NCBI GenBank assembly: GCA_038521865.1
Contig: JBCBKO010000002.1
Coordinates: 186,001 to 250,000 of the forward strand
DNA from: CALBPI01 sp038521865
Lineage (GTDB): Bacteria > Pseudomonadota > Gammaproteobacteria > Steroidobacterales > Woeseiaceae
Direction: 5' to 3'
DNA length: 64,000 nucleotides
Made by a program: the position numbers and the translations under genes. The notes under the pieces were generated by a model, which worked only from the letters and a program-made list of their open reading frames with translations, was not told where the DNA came from and made no database searches. Below are positions 8,195 to 16,957 of the stretch, piece after piece. Within the stretch, counting starts at the first letter, position 1. Every line of letters begins with the position of its first letter.

Positions 8195-9352
8195 ATGAAC
8201 GACAGACAACGCGTCACACTCGCGTGCTTTCTTGCTTACTTCGTGATGTCGGCGATGCTTGCTCCTATCGGCATCGTGTCAACGCCATTGGCCGCGCATT
8301 TCAATGTCACGATCAGCGAAATTACTAACGCCTTTTCCGCGCTGACCCAGGGCATATTGATCGGCGCGGTCGTCGCACTGTCCTACTCTGCGCGTACACC
8401 GCTTCGGGTCGTATTCGTTGTGCTGTTCGTTGTGATGAGCGGCGTGCTTTTGTTGATGTCGACGCTGCCCAATCTCGGTTGGTTCCAAGCGGCGTTGCTC
8501 ATTATTGGCGTGGGTTGCGGTCTTGGCCTCGCCGCCGCTGCAGCGACAATCTCGGCGGCCTTTGAGGGCAACCAGCGAGCATCAGCGTTGGTTGCGACGG
8601 ATGGGTGCTTCAGTGTCGCGGGTATCCTCATCCCAGCATATGCGACCTACAGCCTGCGTGAGTCTTTGCCGGTGGGTAGTGTCTATGGCGTCATCGCAGG
8701 GATCGCTGCGCTCGTTGTTGTGCTCGCCACTGTCAGTCGATTCCCGCGCCCGCCTGCAAGCAGAACCAGTCAGCCGTCAGCGGGCAGCCGGTGGCCGCTA
8801 TCCGCGTGGCTCGGCATCGCCGCGCTGACCACCTATACCCTCGGGCAGTATGCGATTCTCTGGTGGCTGCCGCCGCACCTTGATGCACGCTGGGGCATCG
8901 AGATCGCTTCGAGTGGTGTTCTGGTAGGACGGTTCTGGACCGGCATGTTCATCGCTCAGATCGTGGTCACGATCGCCGTGCTGCGTATTGGCACCTTCCG
9001 TCTTCTCGGCATTGCAGCGGTTTTGACGGCGGTCGGCAGCATCCCACTTTGGACAACCGGTGACATGCGCCTGCTACCTTCCCTCGCATTGTTGTGGGGC
9101 ATCGCGAATCTGGGACTGCTGAAACTTGCACTCACTTTTGTCACGCTGCAATTCGAAGCACCATCCCCACGGCTGGTATCCTGCGTATTGTTGGGGGCGA
9201 CGCTGGGGACCGCGATCAGTCCGTTTGTCAGCAGTCGCATTGTAGAATTGGCGGGTACGGGTGCCGTACTCAAATTCGGCACCGCCTGCCATGCCGTGAT
9301 GGCGCTTTTGATCATCACAGCATTAAAAATCAAGAAGCAGAGTAAGACATGA
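8195..9352 (+). CDS. MFS transporter
   Basis: A 385-residue major facilitator with about 12 membrane helices, beginning MNDRQRVTLACFLAYFVMSA. Characteristic stretches are FNVTISEITNAFSALTQGIL in the first helix pair and GVGCGLGLAAAAATISAAFE. I prefer the ATG at 8195 over an upstream in-frame GTG at 8156, because the extra 13 residues are not membrane-like and the GTG lacks a properly spaced ribosome-binding site. It is coupled by ATGA overlap to a 2OG oxygenase gene. This mirrors the MFS plus oxygenase pair at 3881-5994, and the two pairs flank ureA, ureD and the nucleoside hydrolase. Substrate unknown. Confidence 0.86.
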   Translation: MNDRQRVTLACFLAYFVMSAMLAPIGIVSTPLAAHFNVTISEITNAFSALTQGILIGAVVALSYSARTPLRVVFVVLFVVMSGVLLLMSTLPNLGWFQAALLIIGVGCGLGLAAAAATISAAFEGNQRASALVATDGCFSVAGILIPAYATYSLRESLPVGSVYGVIAGIAALVVVLATVSRFPRPPASRTSQPSAGSRWPLSAWLGIAALTTYTLGQYAILWWLPPHLDARWGIEIASSGVLVGRFWTGMFIAQIVVTIAVLRIGTFRLLGIAAVLTAVGSIPLWTTGDMRLLPSLALLWGIANLGLLKLALTFVTLQFEAPSPRLVSCVLLGATLGTAISPFVSSRIVELAGTGAVLKFGTACHAVMALLIITALKIKKQSKT

Positions 9353-10197
9353 TTCGCACAGTTGACTACGCAGCGCCGAACGCCGCAAAGGAATTCACAA
9401 GCTCCATCGCTGAGTCTGGCTTCGCCGTATTGCAAAACCATCCATTGTCCGGCGATCGTCTTCAGCGAATGTATGCCGGTTGGAAAGCGTTTTTCGACAG
9501 TAAGGAAAAACGCAACTACCAAGTGAAGGACCTGACGAAGGAAAACGAACAGTATGGTTACTTCGGCCCGGATATCGCCGAGACCGCGGTAGGCTTTGAG
9601 CAGCAGGACATCAAGGAATATTTCCACGTCGATTTCGACATGCCGTTTCCGGATGGTCTCGAGGCTGACGCCCGCTCGCATTGTGAAGATGCGCAGGCGC
9701 TAGCCAAGCAACTGCTCGACTGGCTGGATGCTGCGATTCCGGAGGACTGCCGGCAAGCCGAGGGCGTGGTGTGGTCGGATGCGCTGTCATGGGACGACAG
9801 TCTATTGCGCATCCTTCATTACCCGCCACTGAAGGGCGACGAGCCTGCCGGCAGCGTTCGCGCCGCAGCACACGAAGACATCAATTTCATCACGTTGCTG
9901 CCCGTCGCCGATCAGCCCGGGCTGCAGGTCCGCACCCTTGAGGGCGAATGGCTTGACCTTGAGGGTCGCCAGGGCGACCTGATCATCAACACCGGAGACA
10001 TGCTGCAGGAGATTTCCGGCGGCTACCTGCCCTCCACCACGCACCGCGTCGTCAACCCTGCGGGCCAGCGCGAGAACATTTCGCGAATTTCGATTCCGTT
10101 CTTCCTGCACCCCTCACGCGAGACTCGGCTTTCGGCACGCTACACGGCAGGCGAATATCTGCGTGACCGCATCCTTGAGACGTATAACAACGATTGA
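9349..10197 (+). CDS. 2-oxoglutarate/Fe(II)-dependent oxygenase, isopenicillin-N-synthase-like
   Basis: A 282-residue non-haem iron oxygenase, second of its type in the window. Visible catalytic elements are HEDINFITLLP (His-x-Asp/Glu pair), the distal His in STTHRVVNPAG, and the cosubstrate-binding RISIPFFLHP. The N-terminal domain carries GFAVLQNHPL, the usual strand after the first helix. It overlaps the MFS gene by ATGA and is followed 26 bases later by the quinohemoprotein gene. A plausible scheme is import by the MFS protein and hydroxylation here. The acidic residue in the first metal-binding motif is Asp only if HED is read as His-Glu-Asp, which matches the family spacing H-x-D. Confidence 0.88.
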   Translation: MIRTVDYAAPNAAKEFTSSIAESGFAVLQNHPLSGDRLQRMYAGWKAFFDSKEKRNYQVKDLTKENEQYGYFGPDIAETAVGFEQQDIKEYFHVDFDMPFPDGLEADARSHCEDAQALAKQLLDWLDAAIPEDCRQAEGVVWSDALSWDDSLLRILHYPPLKGDEPAGSVRAAAHEDINFITLLPVADQPGLQVRTLEGEWLDLEGRQGDLIINTGDMLQEISGGYLPSTTHRVVNPAGQRENISRISIPFFLHPSRETRLSARYTAGEYLRDRILETYNND

Positions 10198-10223
10198 GCT
10201 GCAGAGGCTTTCGGGGGATAGCA

Positions 10224-12329
10224 ATGCGAGAACGGAACTGGCTGCTGGGACTGTTGGTGGTCCTCGTGGCAGGCGGCTGTGGCCGCACATCGGACACGCC
10301 AGAAACAGGCATTGAGAGTCTGCCGATAGCACACGAGCGCATTGTGCGGGCAGGCGCCGACGAGTGGGTCACGCACGGGCGAGACTACGCGGAAACCCGA
10401 TTCAGCCCGCTTGATCAGATCAGTACTGAGTCGGTGAGTGACCTTGGTCTTGCATGGTATTTCGACGTACCGACCCGACGCGGCATGGAGGCAACACCAA
10501 TCGTTGCGGACGGTCGCCTGTTTGTCACTGGGTCGTGGAGTATTGTCTATGCGCTGGATGCCGCTACCGGCGAGCCGTTGTGGACGTACGATCCAGAAGT
10601 GCCGAGATCGTGGGCGCAATACGCGTGCTGCGATGTCGTCAACCGCGGCGTTGCGATCTGGGGCGACAGCGTATTCGTCGGTACGCTGGACGGCTACCTG
10701 GTGTCGTTGGACGCAACCACCGGCGAGGTGAATTGGAAAGTCGATACCATCGACCGCCAGCCGCCCTACACCATCACAGGCGCCCCGCGCGTTGTGCGGG
10801 GTAAGGTAATTATCGGTAACGGTGGCGCCGATCTCGGCGTGCGCGGCTATGTCACCGCCTACGAGGCGGACACCGGCGAGCAGTCATGGCGGTTCTACAC
10901 CGTACCTGGCGATCCCGCCGTTGGCTTTGAGCAGCCTGAGCTGGAACGTGCCGCTGAGACCTGGACCGGCGAGTGGTGGCGCTACGGCGGTGGCGGCACC
11001 GTCTGGGATTCGATGGCCTACGATGCGGACCTCGATTTGCTCTACATCGGTGTAGGCAACGGCTCACCCTGGAACCAGCGCGTGCGCAGCCCCGATGGCG
11101 GCGATAATTTATTTCTCTCATCGATCGTCGCACTGCGCCCGACCACCGGTGAATACGTCTGGCACTACCAGACCACTCCCGGCGACACCTGGGACTTCAC
11201 CGCGACCCAACACATGGTGCTGGCGGATATCGAAATCGATGGCAAAACGCGTCAGGTGCTGATGCAAGCGCCCAAGAACGGCTTCTTCTATGTACTCGAT
11301 CGCACGGACGGCAGTCTGATCTCTGCCGAACCCTTTGTTGCCGTCACGTGGGCCGAGGGCGTTGATGCCGATAGCGGGCGCCCCGTCGAGGCTCGCAATG
11401 CGAGGTATGACGAGGGGGCCTTCGTACAGATGCCGTCGGGACTCGGCGGTCACAACTGGCATCCCATGTCTTTCAGTCCGACAACGGGACTCATCTATTT
11501 GCCCACGCAGGACCTTCCGTCGGTCGCACTCGAAGACCAGGGATTTGAATTCGCAGAGGGATACTGGAACACCGGCACCGATCTCTCCACGCTCGAGACG
11601 CCGGATGACCCAATGCAACTGGCCGCACTCGCCGGGATGATTCGTGGCCAGCTGGTTGCCTGGGACCCAGCGGCTCAAAAGGAAGTCTGGAGACATCAAC
11701 ATCTCGGCCCATGGAACGGCGGCACACTGGCTACCGCGGGAAACCTCGTATTCCAGGGAAGCCTGATCGGAGAATTCTCTGCCTTTGACGCACGCACCGG
11801 CGAGAAACTCTGGAACTACAAAGCGCAGACTGGCATTGCGGCGGCACCTGCAACCTACGCGATCGACGGCGAGCAATACGTTTCGGTTGCCGCTGGCTGG
11901 GGCACGATTTACGCGCTGCTTGGAGGTGAAGGCACCGCCAACCTAGGGTTTGAGAATGTCAGCAGGATTCTGGGATTTAGATTGGGTGCCACCCAATCAC
12001 TGCCGGCGCGAGCGCCCAAGCGCTACGTGCCCTTTCCGGAGCCGCCGCAGATGATCGCGGACGAGGCGACGCTCGCGAAGGGTAAGAAGCTCTACTACCA
12101 ACGCTGTGTCACCTGCCATGGTGTCGATGTCGCGAGCGGCGGTATCACTCCGGATTTGCGTCGTTCGTCACGCGAAATCCACGATATCTGGGATCGTATC
12201 GTTGTTGATGGTGCACTGCGGGATTCGGGAATGCCTGGGTTCAGCTCGGTCCTTGATATCGAGGACAGCAAAGCCATTCACGCATTTGTGATCGCCACGG
12301 CTCGCGAAGCTTGGCGGCGACAGCAATAG
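10224..12329 (+). CDS. PQQ-dependent quinohemoprotein alcohol dehydrogenase
   Basis: Extracytoplasmic quinoprotein of 701 residues with an eight-bladed propeller and a C-terminal cytochrome c. It begins MRERNWLLGLLVVLVAGGC, a lipoprotein-like signal, behind a GGGGA ribosome-binding site. Family hallmarks are the adjacent cysteine pair in WAQYACCDVVNRG, repeated W-docking motifs such as DATTGEVNWKVD and DARTGEKLWNYK, the active-site segment TPGDTWDFTATQHM, and a haem site CVTCHG at about 628-632 with a likely distal Met in SGMPGF. It oxidises an alcohol or aldehyde and passes electrons to the respiratory chain. Downstream of an MFS and an oxygenase gene it may oxidise the hydroxylated product (inference). 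Whether Ca or a lanthanide is used I cannot decide. Confidence 0.92.
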   Translation: MRERNWLLGLLVVLVAGGCGRTSDTPETGIESLPIAHERIVRAGADEWVTHGRDYAETRFSPLDQISTESVSDLGLAWYFDVPTRRGMEATPIVADGRLFVTGSWSIVYALDAATGEPLWTYDPEVPRSWAQYACCDVVNRGVAIWGDSVFVGTLDGYLVSLDATTGEVNWKVDTIDRQPPYTITGAPRVVRGKVIIGNGGADLGVRGYVTAYEADTGEQSWRFYTVPGDPAVGFEQPELERAAETWTGEWWRYGGGGTVWDSMAYDADLDLLYIGVGNGSPWNQRVRSPDGGDNLFLSSIVALRPTTGEYVWHYQTTPGDTWDFTATQHMVLADIEIDGKTRQVLMQAPKNGFFYVLDRTDGSLISAEPFVAVTWAEGVDADSGRPVEARNARYDEGAFVQMPSGLGGHNWHPMSFSPTTGLIYLPTQDLPSVALEDQGFEFAEGYWNTGTDLSTLETPDDPMQLAALAGMIRGQLVAWDPAAQKEVWRHQHLGPWNGGTLATAGNLVFQGSLIGEFSAFDARTGEKLWNYKAQTGIAAAPATYAIDGEQYVSVAAGWGTIYALLGGEGTANLGFENVSRILGFRLGATQSLPARAPKRYVPFPEPPQMIADEATLAKGKKLYYQRCVTCHGVDVASGGITPDLRRSSREIHDIWDRIVVDGALRDSGMPGFSSVLDIEDSKAIHAFVIATAREAWRRQQ

Positions 12330-12931
12330 TGGGGATAGGCGCAAGACGTTTGTTGCGCTTCGCAACCTTCGCAGGTGTGGTCACCGTGTTGTGCCACCTG
12401 TTCGTTCTTGCATCCAGCGGACAAGACGCAGTGCGCTCGCCGATCAGCGCACTCTCAGCGGCTGACTATGGAGCACTCAATGCGCTCGGTATCGTGTTGT
12501 TCGGTATCGCGCATATCGCCACGGCGGTTGCCCTACGCGGTCTTGATCACGGGCGACTCTGGCCCTTCGCGAGGTTATTGATGGTCGCCAGCGGCTGCAC
12601 GCTCTTCTACGTCGCTTACTACTTCGAAGCATCGGAGCTCTCAGCGCTCACAGGCCCCGCGGCGAGCGATCCGCTGTGGATCGTTGCGACGCTTACCGGA
12701 CTCGCCATGGGCGCATTGCAGCCTGGGCTTTCCCGTCTCGCACCGCGTGTCGGCCTGTTCAGCACGATCAGTCTTGGCGTCTGGTTATGGCTTGTGCCGC
12801 TCGCCTTGTTCGTTGATGAGCACTGGCTTGGCGCCTACGAACGAATCGTTGGCGGCATCTATGTGCTTTGGCTAGGTGGTGTGACCTCAGGTCTTGGACT
12901 CGCATTGAAACGACGCGCCGAGCCAACCTGA
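12329..12931 (+). CDS. DUF998 family integral membrane protein
   Basis: A membrane protein of about 200 residues with six hydrophobic helices, resembling the DUF998 family of uncharacterised inner-membrane proteins. The typical short motif SPISALSA lies after helix 1, followed by GIVLFGIAHIATAVALRG and a YYFEASELSA loop. The start is probably the GTG at 12329, whose first base is the last base of the quinohemoprotein stop codon; a TTG at 12311 would add six residues. The tight junction puts it in the same operon, so it could be a membrane partner of the quinoprotein, but no function is known. Confidence 0.75.
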   Translation: MGIGARRLLRFATFAGVVTVLCHLFVLASSGQDAVRSPISALSAADYGALNALGIVLFGIAHIATAVALRGLDHGRLWPFARLLMVASGCTLFYVAYYFEASELSALTGPAASDPLWIVATLTGLAMGALQPGLSRLAPRVGLFSTISLGVWLWLVPLALFVDEHWLGAYERIVGGIYVLWLGGVTSGLGLALKRRAEPT

Positions 12932-12945
12932 CAGAGATTGGCTCG
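12919..12945. terminator. Inverted repeat between convergent genes
   Basis: A perfect 8-bp inverted repeat, CGAGCCAA and TTGGCTCG, with an 11-base loop, spans the stop of the DUF998 gene and the short gap before the convergent gene at 12957. There is no following T-run on either strand, so intrinsic termination is uncertain. Confidence 0.4.
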
Positions 12946-12956
12946 ACGCATACGGT

Positions 12957-14060
12957 TTACGGCCAGCGAATCGGCAAGGGGAACGGCGGTCGCAGCGGCA
13001 GGGTCGGCGGGCACAGGTAGTAGCGTACGCGGTTACCATTGACCCAGCGGGCTTTGAAAGTTGCCTTGCACACGTGCTCGATCAGCCCTCGGTTTTCGAC
13101 CGTTGTCAGGCTCAGCATCCCCGAACTGCGATCATCGAGATAGATGTAGCCACCGCGATGCACGGTCATGGTAGACGTGCCATCGGTCTCGAGAATCGCT
13201 CGATCCTCCAACCGCACGCTGCCGTAGATGTCAGCCGTGTTGGTATTCACTGTCAGTCGACCGGAGTTCAGAACACTGATCTGACCGCCATCCTCGACTC
13301 GGAATCCCGACTCACTGCTCGGTTGCAGACGATTTCGAGACGCATAGACCCGGCCCTCGATTGTTGCGATACCGGACAACCTGAGATCGGGAAACTCAGC
13401 AGAAGCACCCGCCTCTACAATTAGCGTGCCCGCGATCGTGTCTGAACGGCCACCGCGGTAGAGTGCCGGGCCTTCGGCAATCATGGTGCCGGTAACATCG
13501 ATCCTGAGATCACCCTGGTGACCTTGCGAATCGATGCACCCGCCCTGAAGCAGCAGATTGCCACCACTCCAGAATCGCATAACGCCGCGGTTGGACACAC
13601 AATCGGGCAACGCGGTGTTCGGATTGCGCGGTGTGTCATTGATGAACACATCACCTTCCATCGAGAACAGTCCGCTGTTGATCATTTGCCCGCCGTTAAA
13701 GCGAATCACACCGCGATTGGTGGTCTCAACAGTCGCGAAGTTCGAAAACCGACCACCGTTCACCACCAGCTCCGCGGTGTTGTTTACGACCAGAGTGTCC
13801 TGATTGATGAGTCGACCGTTCGGCTCGATGCTGAGACGAATGCCGGGGCTAATGGATAGCGGGTTGTACCAGGCTGCCTCGTAGTATTGGGAGAGACTGC
13901 ATTGAGCAAACAACGGCGGTGTGCGCACCAATTGCCAAGTACCTCCAATGGCATTGCAGTCTTGCTCGGTGGAGAGTGACTGTGCATGCCCATCGCTCGG
14001 TGCAGCCAGCAGCGTCAGGAACGCGGCCACTGCGATGATTCCTTGCATAATCGTTTTCAT
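12957..14060 (-). CDS. Secreted hypothetical protein, probable beta-helix repeat
   Basis: A 367-residue protein with a clear Sec signal peptide (MKTIMQGIIAVAAFLTLLAA, cleavage near GHA-QS). The body is a string of degenerate short units rich in Gly, Asn, Thr and Val, for example NTAELVVNGGRFSNFA, NRGVIRFNGGQMINSG, NRGVMRFWSGGNLLLQGG and GIATIEGRVYASRN. Such repeats usually fold as a right-handed beta-helix, as in haemagglutinin-type and pectate-lyase-like proteins. Five cysteines are present in the mature part. No catalytic motif or known domain was recognised. It has its own AAGGAA-type ribosome-binding site and stands alone between two purine operons, so its link to purine use is unclear. 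Confidence 0.7.
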   Translation of the reverse strand: MKTIMQGIIAVAAFLTLLAAPSDGHAQSLSTEQDCNAIGGTWQLVRTPPLFAQCSLSQYYEAAWYNPLSISPGIRLSIEPNGRLINQDTLVVNNTAELVVNGGRFSNFATVETTNRGVIRFNGGQMINSGLFSMEGDVFINDTPRNPNTALPDCVSNRGVMRFWSGGNLLLQGGCIDSQGHQGDLRIDVTGTMIAEGPALYRGGRSDTIAGTLIVEAGASAEFPDLRLSGIATIEGRVYASRNRLQPSSESGFRVEDGGQISVLNSGRLTVNTNTADIYGSVRLEDRAILETDGTSTMTVHRGGYIYLDDRSSGMLSLTTVENRGLIEHVCKATFKARWVNGNRVRYYLCPPTLPLRPPFPLPIRWP

Positions 14061-14120
14061 GTTCCTTACCTCGTTCTTGTATTTGTGCCTTGGAAGGCGT
14101 CAATGCGAGGCTGAGATCGA

Positions 14121-14149
14121 AATGCACCACAGTGGCTCGCAACTATAAT
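14121..14149 (+). promoter_or_regulatory. Candidate promoter of ribokinase-uraH-xdh-puuD operon
   Basis: A perfect TATAAT hexamer lies at 14144-14149, 27 bases before the ribokinase ATG. No good -35 hexamer is seen about 17 bases upstream, so activation may be needed, or the call may be wrong. Confidence 0.4.
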
Positions 14150-14175
14150 GACGCAAACCCCATGAGAAACCGGCC

Positions 14176-15084
14176 ATGAAAAACCGAATTGCTGTCTTAG
14201 GTAGCGCGAATGCCGACTACAGCATGCGAACCGAGACCATCCCGTTACCCGGAGAGACACTCGCCGGGCGCGACTTTCAGTTGGCGCTGGGAGGTAAGGG
14301 AGCAAATCAAGCGATGGCCTGCGCACGACTGGGTGGCGCAGTCGACTTCATCGCGTGTGTTGGAAACGATGCAGCCGGCAAGCTGGCACTCGCCGCGTAT
14401 GCCGATGCCGAGATCAATCTTGAGCACGTACACGTTGTAGATAAACCGACAGGCAGCGCGCTGATCTTCGTCGCGGACTCCGGCGAGAACAGTATTGGGG
14501 TGGCCCCGGGCGCTAACGCGGCACTGACACCCACTCACGTTGATGCGGCCAACCAGACTATCCACGCTGCCGATTACCTGCTCATGCAGCTGGAGTCTCC
14601 GATAGAAACGCTGACCCATGCCGCCACCTTGGCAAGCGCTTCGAATACCTGCGTGGTCCTGAATCCGGCACCGGCGCGATCGCTGCCCGAAGCGTTACTG
14701 CGCCATGTTGATGTGTTGACACCCAATCAGACAGAGCTCGCGACATTGACCGATCAACCCACCGATAGCGCTGAGGCGATCCAATCGGCCGCTCGTTCTC
14801 TTCTGGATCGAGGACCAAAGACCATTATCGTGACGCTCGGCGCCGCAGGTGCTCTGGTAGTTTCACGCGATACTTGCACCGAAGTAGCCGCGCCATCGGT
14901 GACGCCGCTCGATACGACCGGCGCTGGCGATACCTTTAACGGCGCGCTACTGGTTGGACTAGCGGAGCGTCGAACACTGGTCGAGGCAGTGCAGTTCGCG
15001 AATCGCGCAGCCGCGCTGTCCGTAGCGCGTCGTGGCGCTATTGACTCGATTCCAAGCCGTGTCGAGGTCGACGGCTTTCTATGA
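14176..15084 (+). CDS. rbsK: Ribokinase
   Basis: PfkB-family sugar kinase of 302 residues that phosphorylates ribose to ribose 5-phosphate. The N-terminal signature GGKGANQAMACARLGG and the C-terminal catalytic signature DTTGAGDTFNGALL with the active-site Asp are both intact, as is the NPAPA segment. It is the first gene of the plus-strand unit that continues with uraH, xdhA, xdhB, xdhC and puuD. In this locus it would capture ribose released from purine nucleosides by the nucleoside hydrolase at 7169, so both halves of the nucleoside are used. Confidence 0.93.
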   Translation: MKNRIAVLGSANADYSMRTETIPLPGETLAGRDFQLALGGKGANQAMACARLGGAVDFIACVGNDAAGKLALAAYADAEINLEHVHVVDKPTGSALIFVADSGENSIGVAPGANAALTPTHVDAANQTIHAADYLLMQLESPIETLTHAATLASASNTCVVLNPAPARSLPEALLRHVDVLTPNQTELATLTDQPTDSAEAIQSAARSLLDRGPKTIIVTLGAAGALVVSRDTCTEVAAPSVTPLDTTGAGDTFNGALLVGLAERRTLVEAVQFANRAAALSVARRGAIDSIPSRVEVDGFL

Positions 15085-15149
15085 CCCGGCTATATTGTTG
15101 AAAACACTTGATGCGCTGGGGGGCGGCGCTTCGCGAAGGGGCACGCCGC

Positions 15150-15497
15150 ATGGGCAAACTCACAACACATGTTCTGGACACGAGCCAGGGGATACCCGGC
15201 AGCGGCATCCGTATTCGCTTGTATCGTGTGGACCAACAACGCACGGAATTGGTCGACACCTACACCAATGATGACGGCCGCTGCGATCAACCCTTGATGT
15301 CGGACGCAGATTTCGCCACTGGCACCTATGAGCTGGAATTTGATGTCGCCGAGTATTTCGCGAATCAACCGCTCGAGATCGGTGAGCCCGCGTTCCTGGA
15401 TACGGTGACCTTGCGAGTAACGCTCGCCGACGATTCGCACTATCACGTCCCGCTGCTGGTTTCGCCCTGGAGCTACAGCACCTACCGAGGCAGTTAA
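15150..15497 (+). CDS. uraH: 5-hydroxyisourate hydrolase
   Basis: Transthyretin-related enzyme that hydrolyses 5-hydroxyisourate to OHCU, the step after urate oxidation. The 115-residue product starts MGKLTTHVLDTSQGIPG, containing the catalytic His of the LTTHVLD motif, and ends with the family C-terminal signature SYSTYRGS. A second active-site segment, HYHVPLLVSPWSYS, is present. I chose the ATG at 15150, behind a GAAGGGG ribosome-binding site, because UraH proteins begin a few residues before TTHVLD; an upstream in-frame start at 15108 adds a basic extension. It lies directly before xdhA with a 2-base gap. Confidence 0.95.
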   Translation: MGKLTTHVLDTSQGIPGSGIRIRLYRVDQQRTELVDTYTNDDGRCDQPLMSDADFATGTYELEFDVAEYFANQPLEIGEPAFLDTVTLRVTLADDSHYHVPLLVSPWSYSTYRGS

Positions 15498-15499
15498 GC

Positions 15500-16957
15500 G
15501 TGCGAAGTGATCTCAGATTCCTGCTCGACGGCGAGCTTGTCACCCTGACCAATGTGGAGCCCGCCCGCACGGTGCTCGAATACCTGCGAGAAGACCTGCA
15601 GCTGACCGGCTCGAAGGAAGGGTGCGCCGAAGGTGACTGCGGTGCCTGCATGGTCGTGCTTGCTGACTTGCACGAAGGCGCGTTGCGCTATCGGGCGATC
15701 AATTCCTGTATCCAGTTCCTCGCGACACTGGACGGCAAGGCTTTGATTACGGTCGAGAGTCTGTCACGCGGTGGCACCTTACATCCCGCGCAGCGCGCGA
15801 TGATCGATTGCCACGGGTCGCAGTGCGGTTTTTGCACGCCTGGGTTCGTGATGACGATGTTTGCGTTGCACGAATCCAACTCGAGCGTACCTTCGCCAAC
15901 GGAAATCGACGATGCACTCTCCGGCAATTTGTGTCGCTGCACCGGTTATCGCCCGATCGTCGACGCTACACGGTCGATGTTCGATGCGCAGAGCGAATGG
16001 ACCGCGCCTTGGGGTGATGCCGAGAAACTGCGACAGCAACTCGAATCGCTCGCAGACGGTAAATCCCTGACCACGGGAATCAACAATCGAAGTATCGTGG
16101 CACCTCGTAGCGCGGATGACCTCGCGCAACTTTACGCTGACAACCCCGCGGCGACTCTGGTCGCCGGTGGCACCGACGTCGGTCTTTGGGTCACGAAACA
16201 ATACCGTGATCTACCGATGCTGATCTCGATCGGCGATGTGCCCGAACTGCGTGAATTGCATGTCGATGACACACACATCGATGCTGGAGCAGCGGTCACG
16301 TTTAGTGAGCTCCTTCCTGTTTTGGTGCAACACTACCCCGAGTTGGAATCCTTGTTGCGCCGTTGGGCTTCGCCTCCGATCCGCAACGCAGCAACGATCG
16401 GCGGCAACATTGCCAACGGATCACCAATCGGTGATTCAATGCCGCCGTTGATGGCGCTTGGCACCACCGTCGTGTTGCGCCAAGGGGATACGCAACGCGA
16501 GTTGTCGCTTGAGTCGCTCTACCACGATTACATGGTCAACGACCTGCGAGACGGGGAGTTCGTCGCGAACGTGCGGATTCCGCTGCGCCACGATGACCAG
16601 CGCGTTGCGGCCTACAAAATCTCCAAACGCTTCGATCAGGATATCTCGGCTGTGTGTATGGGCATCAGTTGTGTTGTGCGCAACGGAACACTCGCGGATG
16701 TCAGGATTGCCCTCGGCGGTATGGCTGGGATCGTCAAGCGTGCGAGCGCTAGCGAAGCAGCTTTGGAAGGCAAAACACCCGACGCGGACAGTTTCGAACA
16801 AGCCGCAGTTGCACTCAGCGAGGATTTCACACCGCTGACCGATATTCGCGCCAGTGCCGACTACCGACTGCGAGTCGCCGCCAATCTGATCCGACGCTTC
16901 GGAAAATCGCTCGACGAGTCGCAAGAGCCACTTGAGGTCTATGACTATGGTCGGTGA
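15500..16957 (+). CDS. xdhA: Xanthine dehydrogenase small subunit (2Fe-2S and FAD)
   Basis: Electron-transfer subunit of molybdenum xanthine dehydrogenase, which oxidises hypoxanthine and xanthine to urate. The 485-residue protein has two [2Fe-2S] centres: CAEGDCGACMV in the plant-ferredoxin-like domain, then QCGFCTPGFVM and NLCRCTGYRPIV in the helical domain. The FAD domain follows with LVAGGTDVGLWVTK and ATIGGNIANGSPIGDSMP. Start is GTG 15500. The end overlaps the start of xdhB by 17 bases. The bacterial split arrangement (XdhA, XdhB, XdhC) is seen here rather than the fused eukaryotic enzyme. Confidence 0.97.
   Translation: MRSDLRFLLDGELVTLTNVEPARTVLEYLREDLQLTGSKEGCAEGDCGACMVVLADLHEGALRYRAINSCIQFLATLDGKALITVESLSRGGTLHPAQRAMIDCHGSQCGFCTPGFVMTMFALHESNSSVPSPTEIDDALSGNLCRCTGYRPIVDATRSMFDAQSEWTAPWGDAEKLRQQLESLADGKSLTTGINNRSIVAPRSADDLAQLYADNPAATLVAGGTDVGLWVTKQYRDLPMLISIGDVPELRELHVDDTHIDAGAAVTFSELLPVLVQHYPELESLLRRWASPPIRNAATIGGNIANGSPIGDSMPPLMALGTTVVLRQGDTQRELSLESLYHDYMVNDLRDGEFVANVRIPLRHDDQRVAAYKISKRFDQDISAVCMGISCVVRNGTLADVRIALGGMAGIVKRASASEAALEGKTPDADSFEQAAVALSEDFTPLTDIRASADYRLRVAANLIRRFGKSLDESQEPLEVYDYGR

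Noticed and set aside
5050..10197. Assigning the two oxygenases as xanthine dioxygenase XanA
   Set aside because: XanA is TauD-like; these proteins have the IPNS-type HxD...H and RxS arrangement, and XDH already covers xanthine oxidation here.
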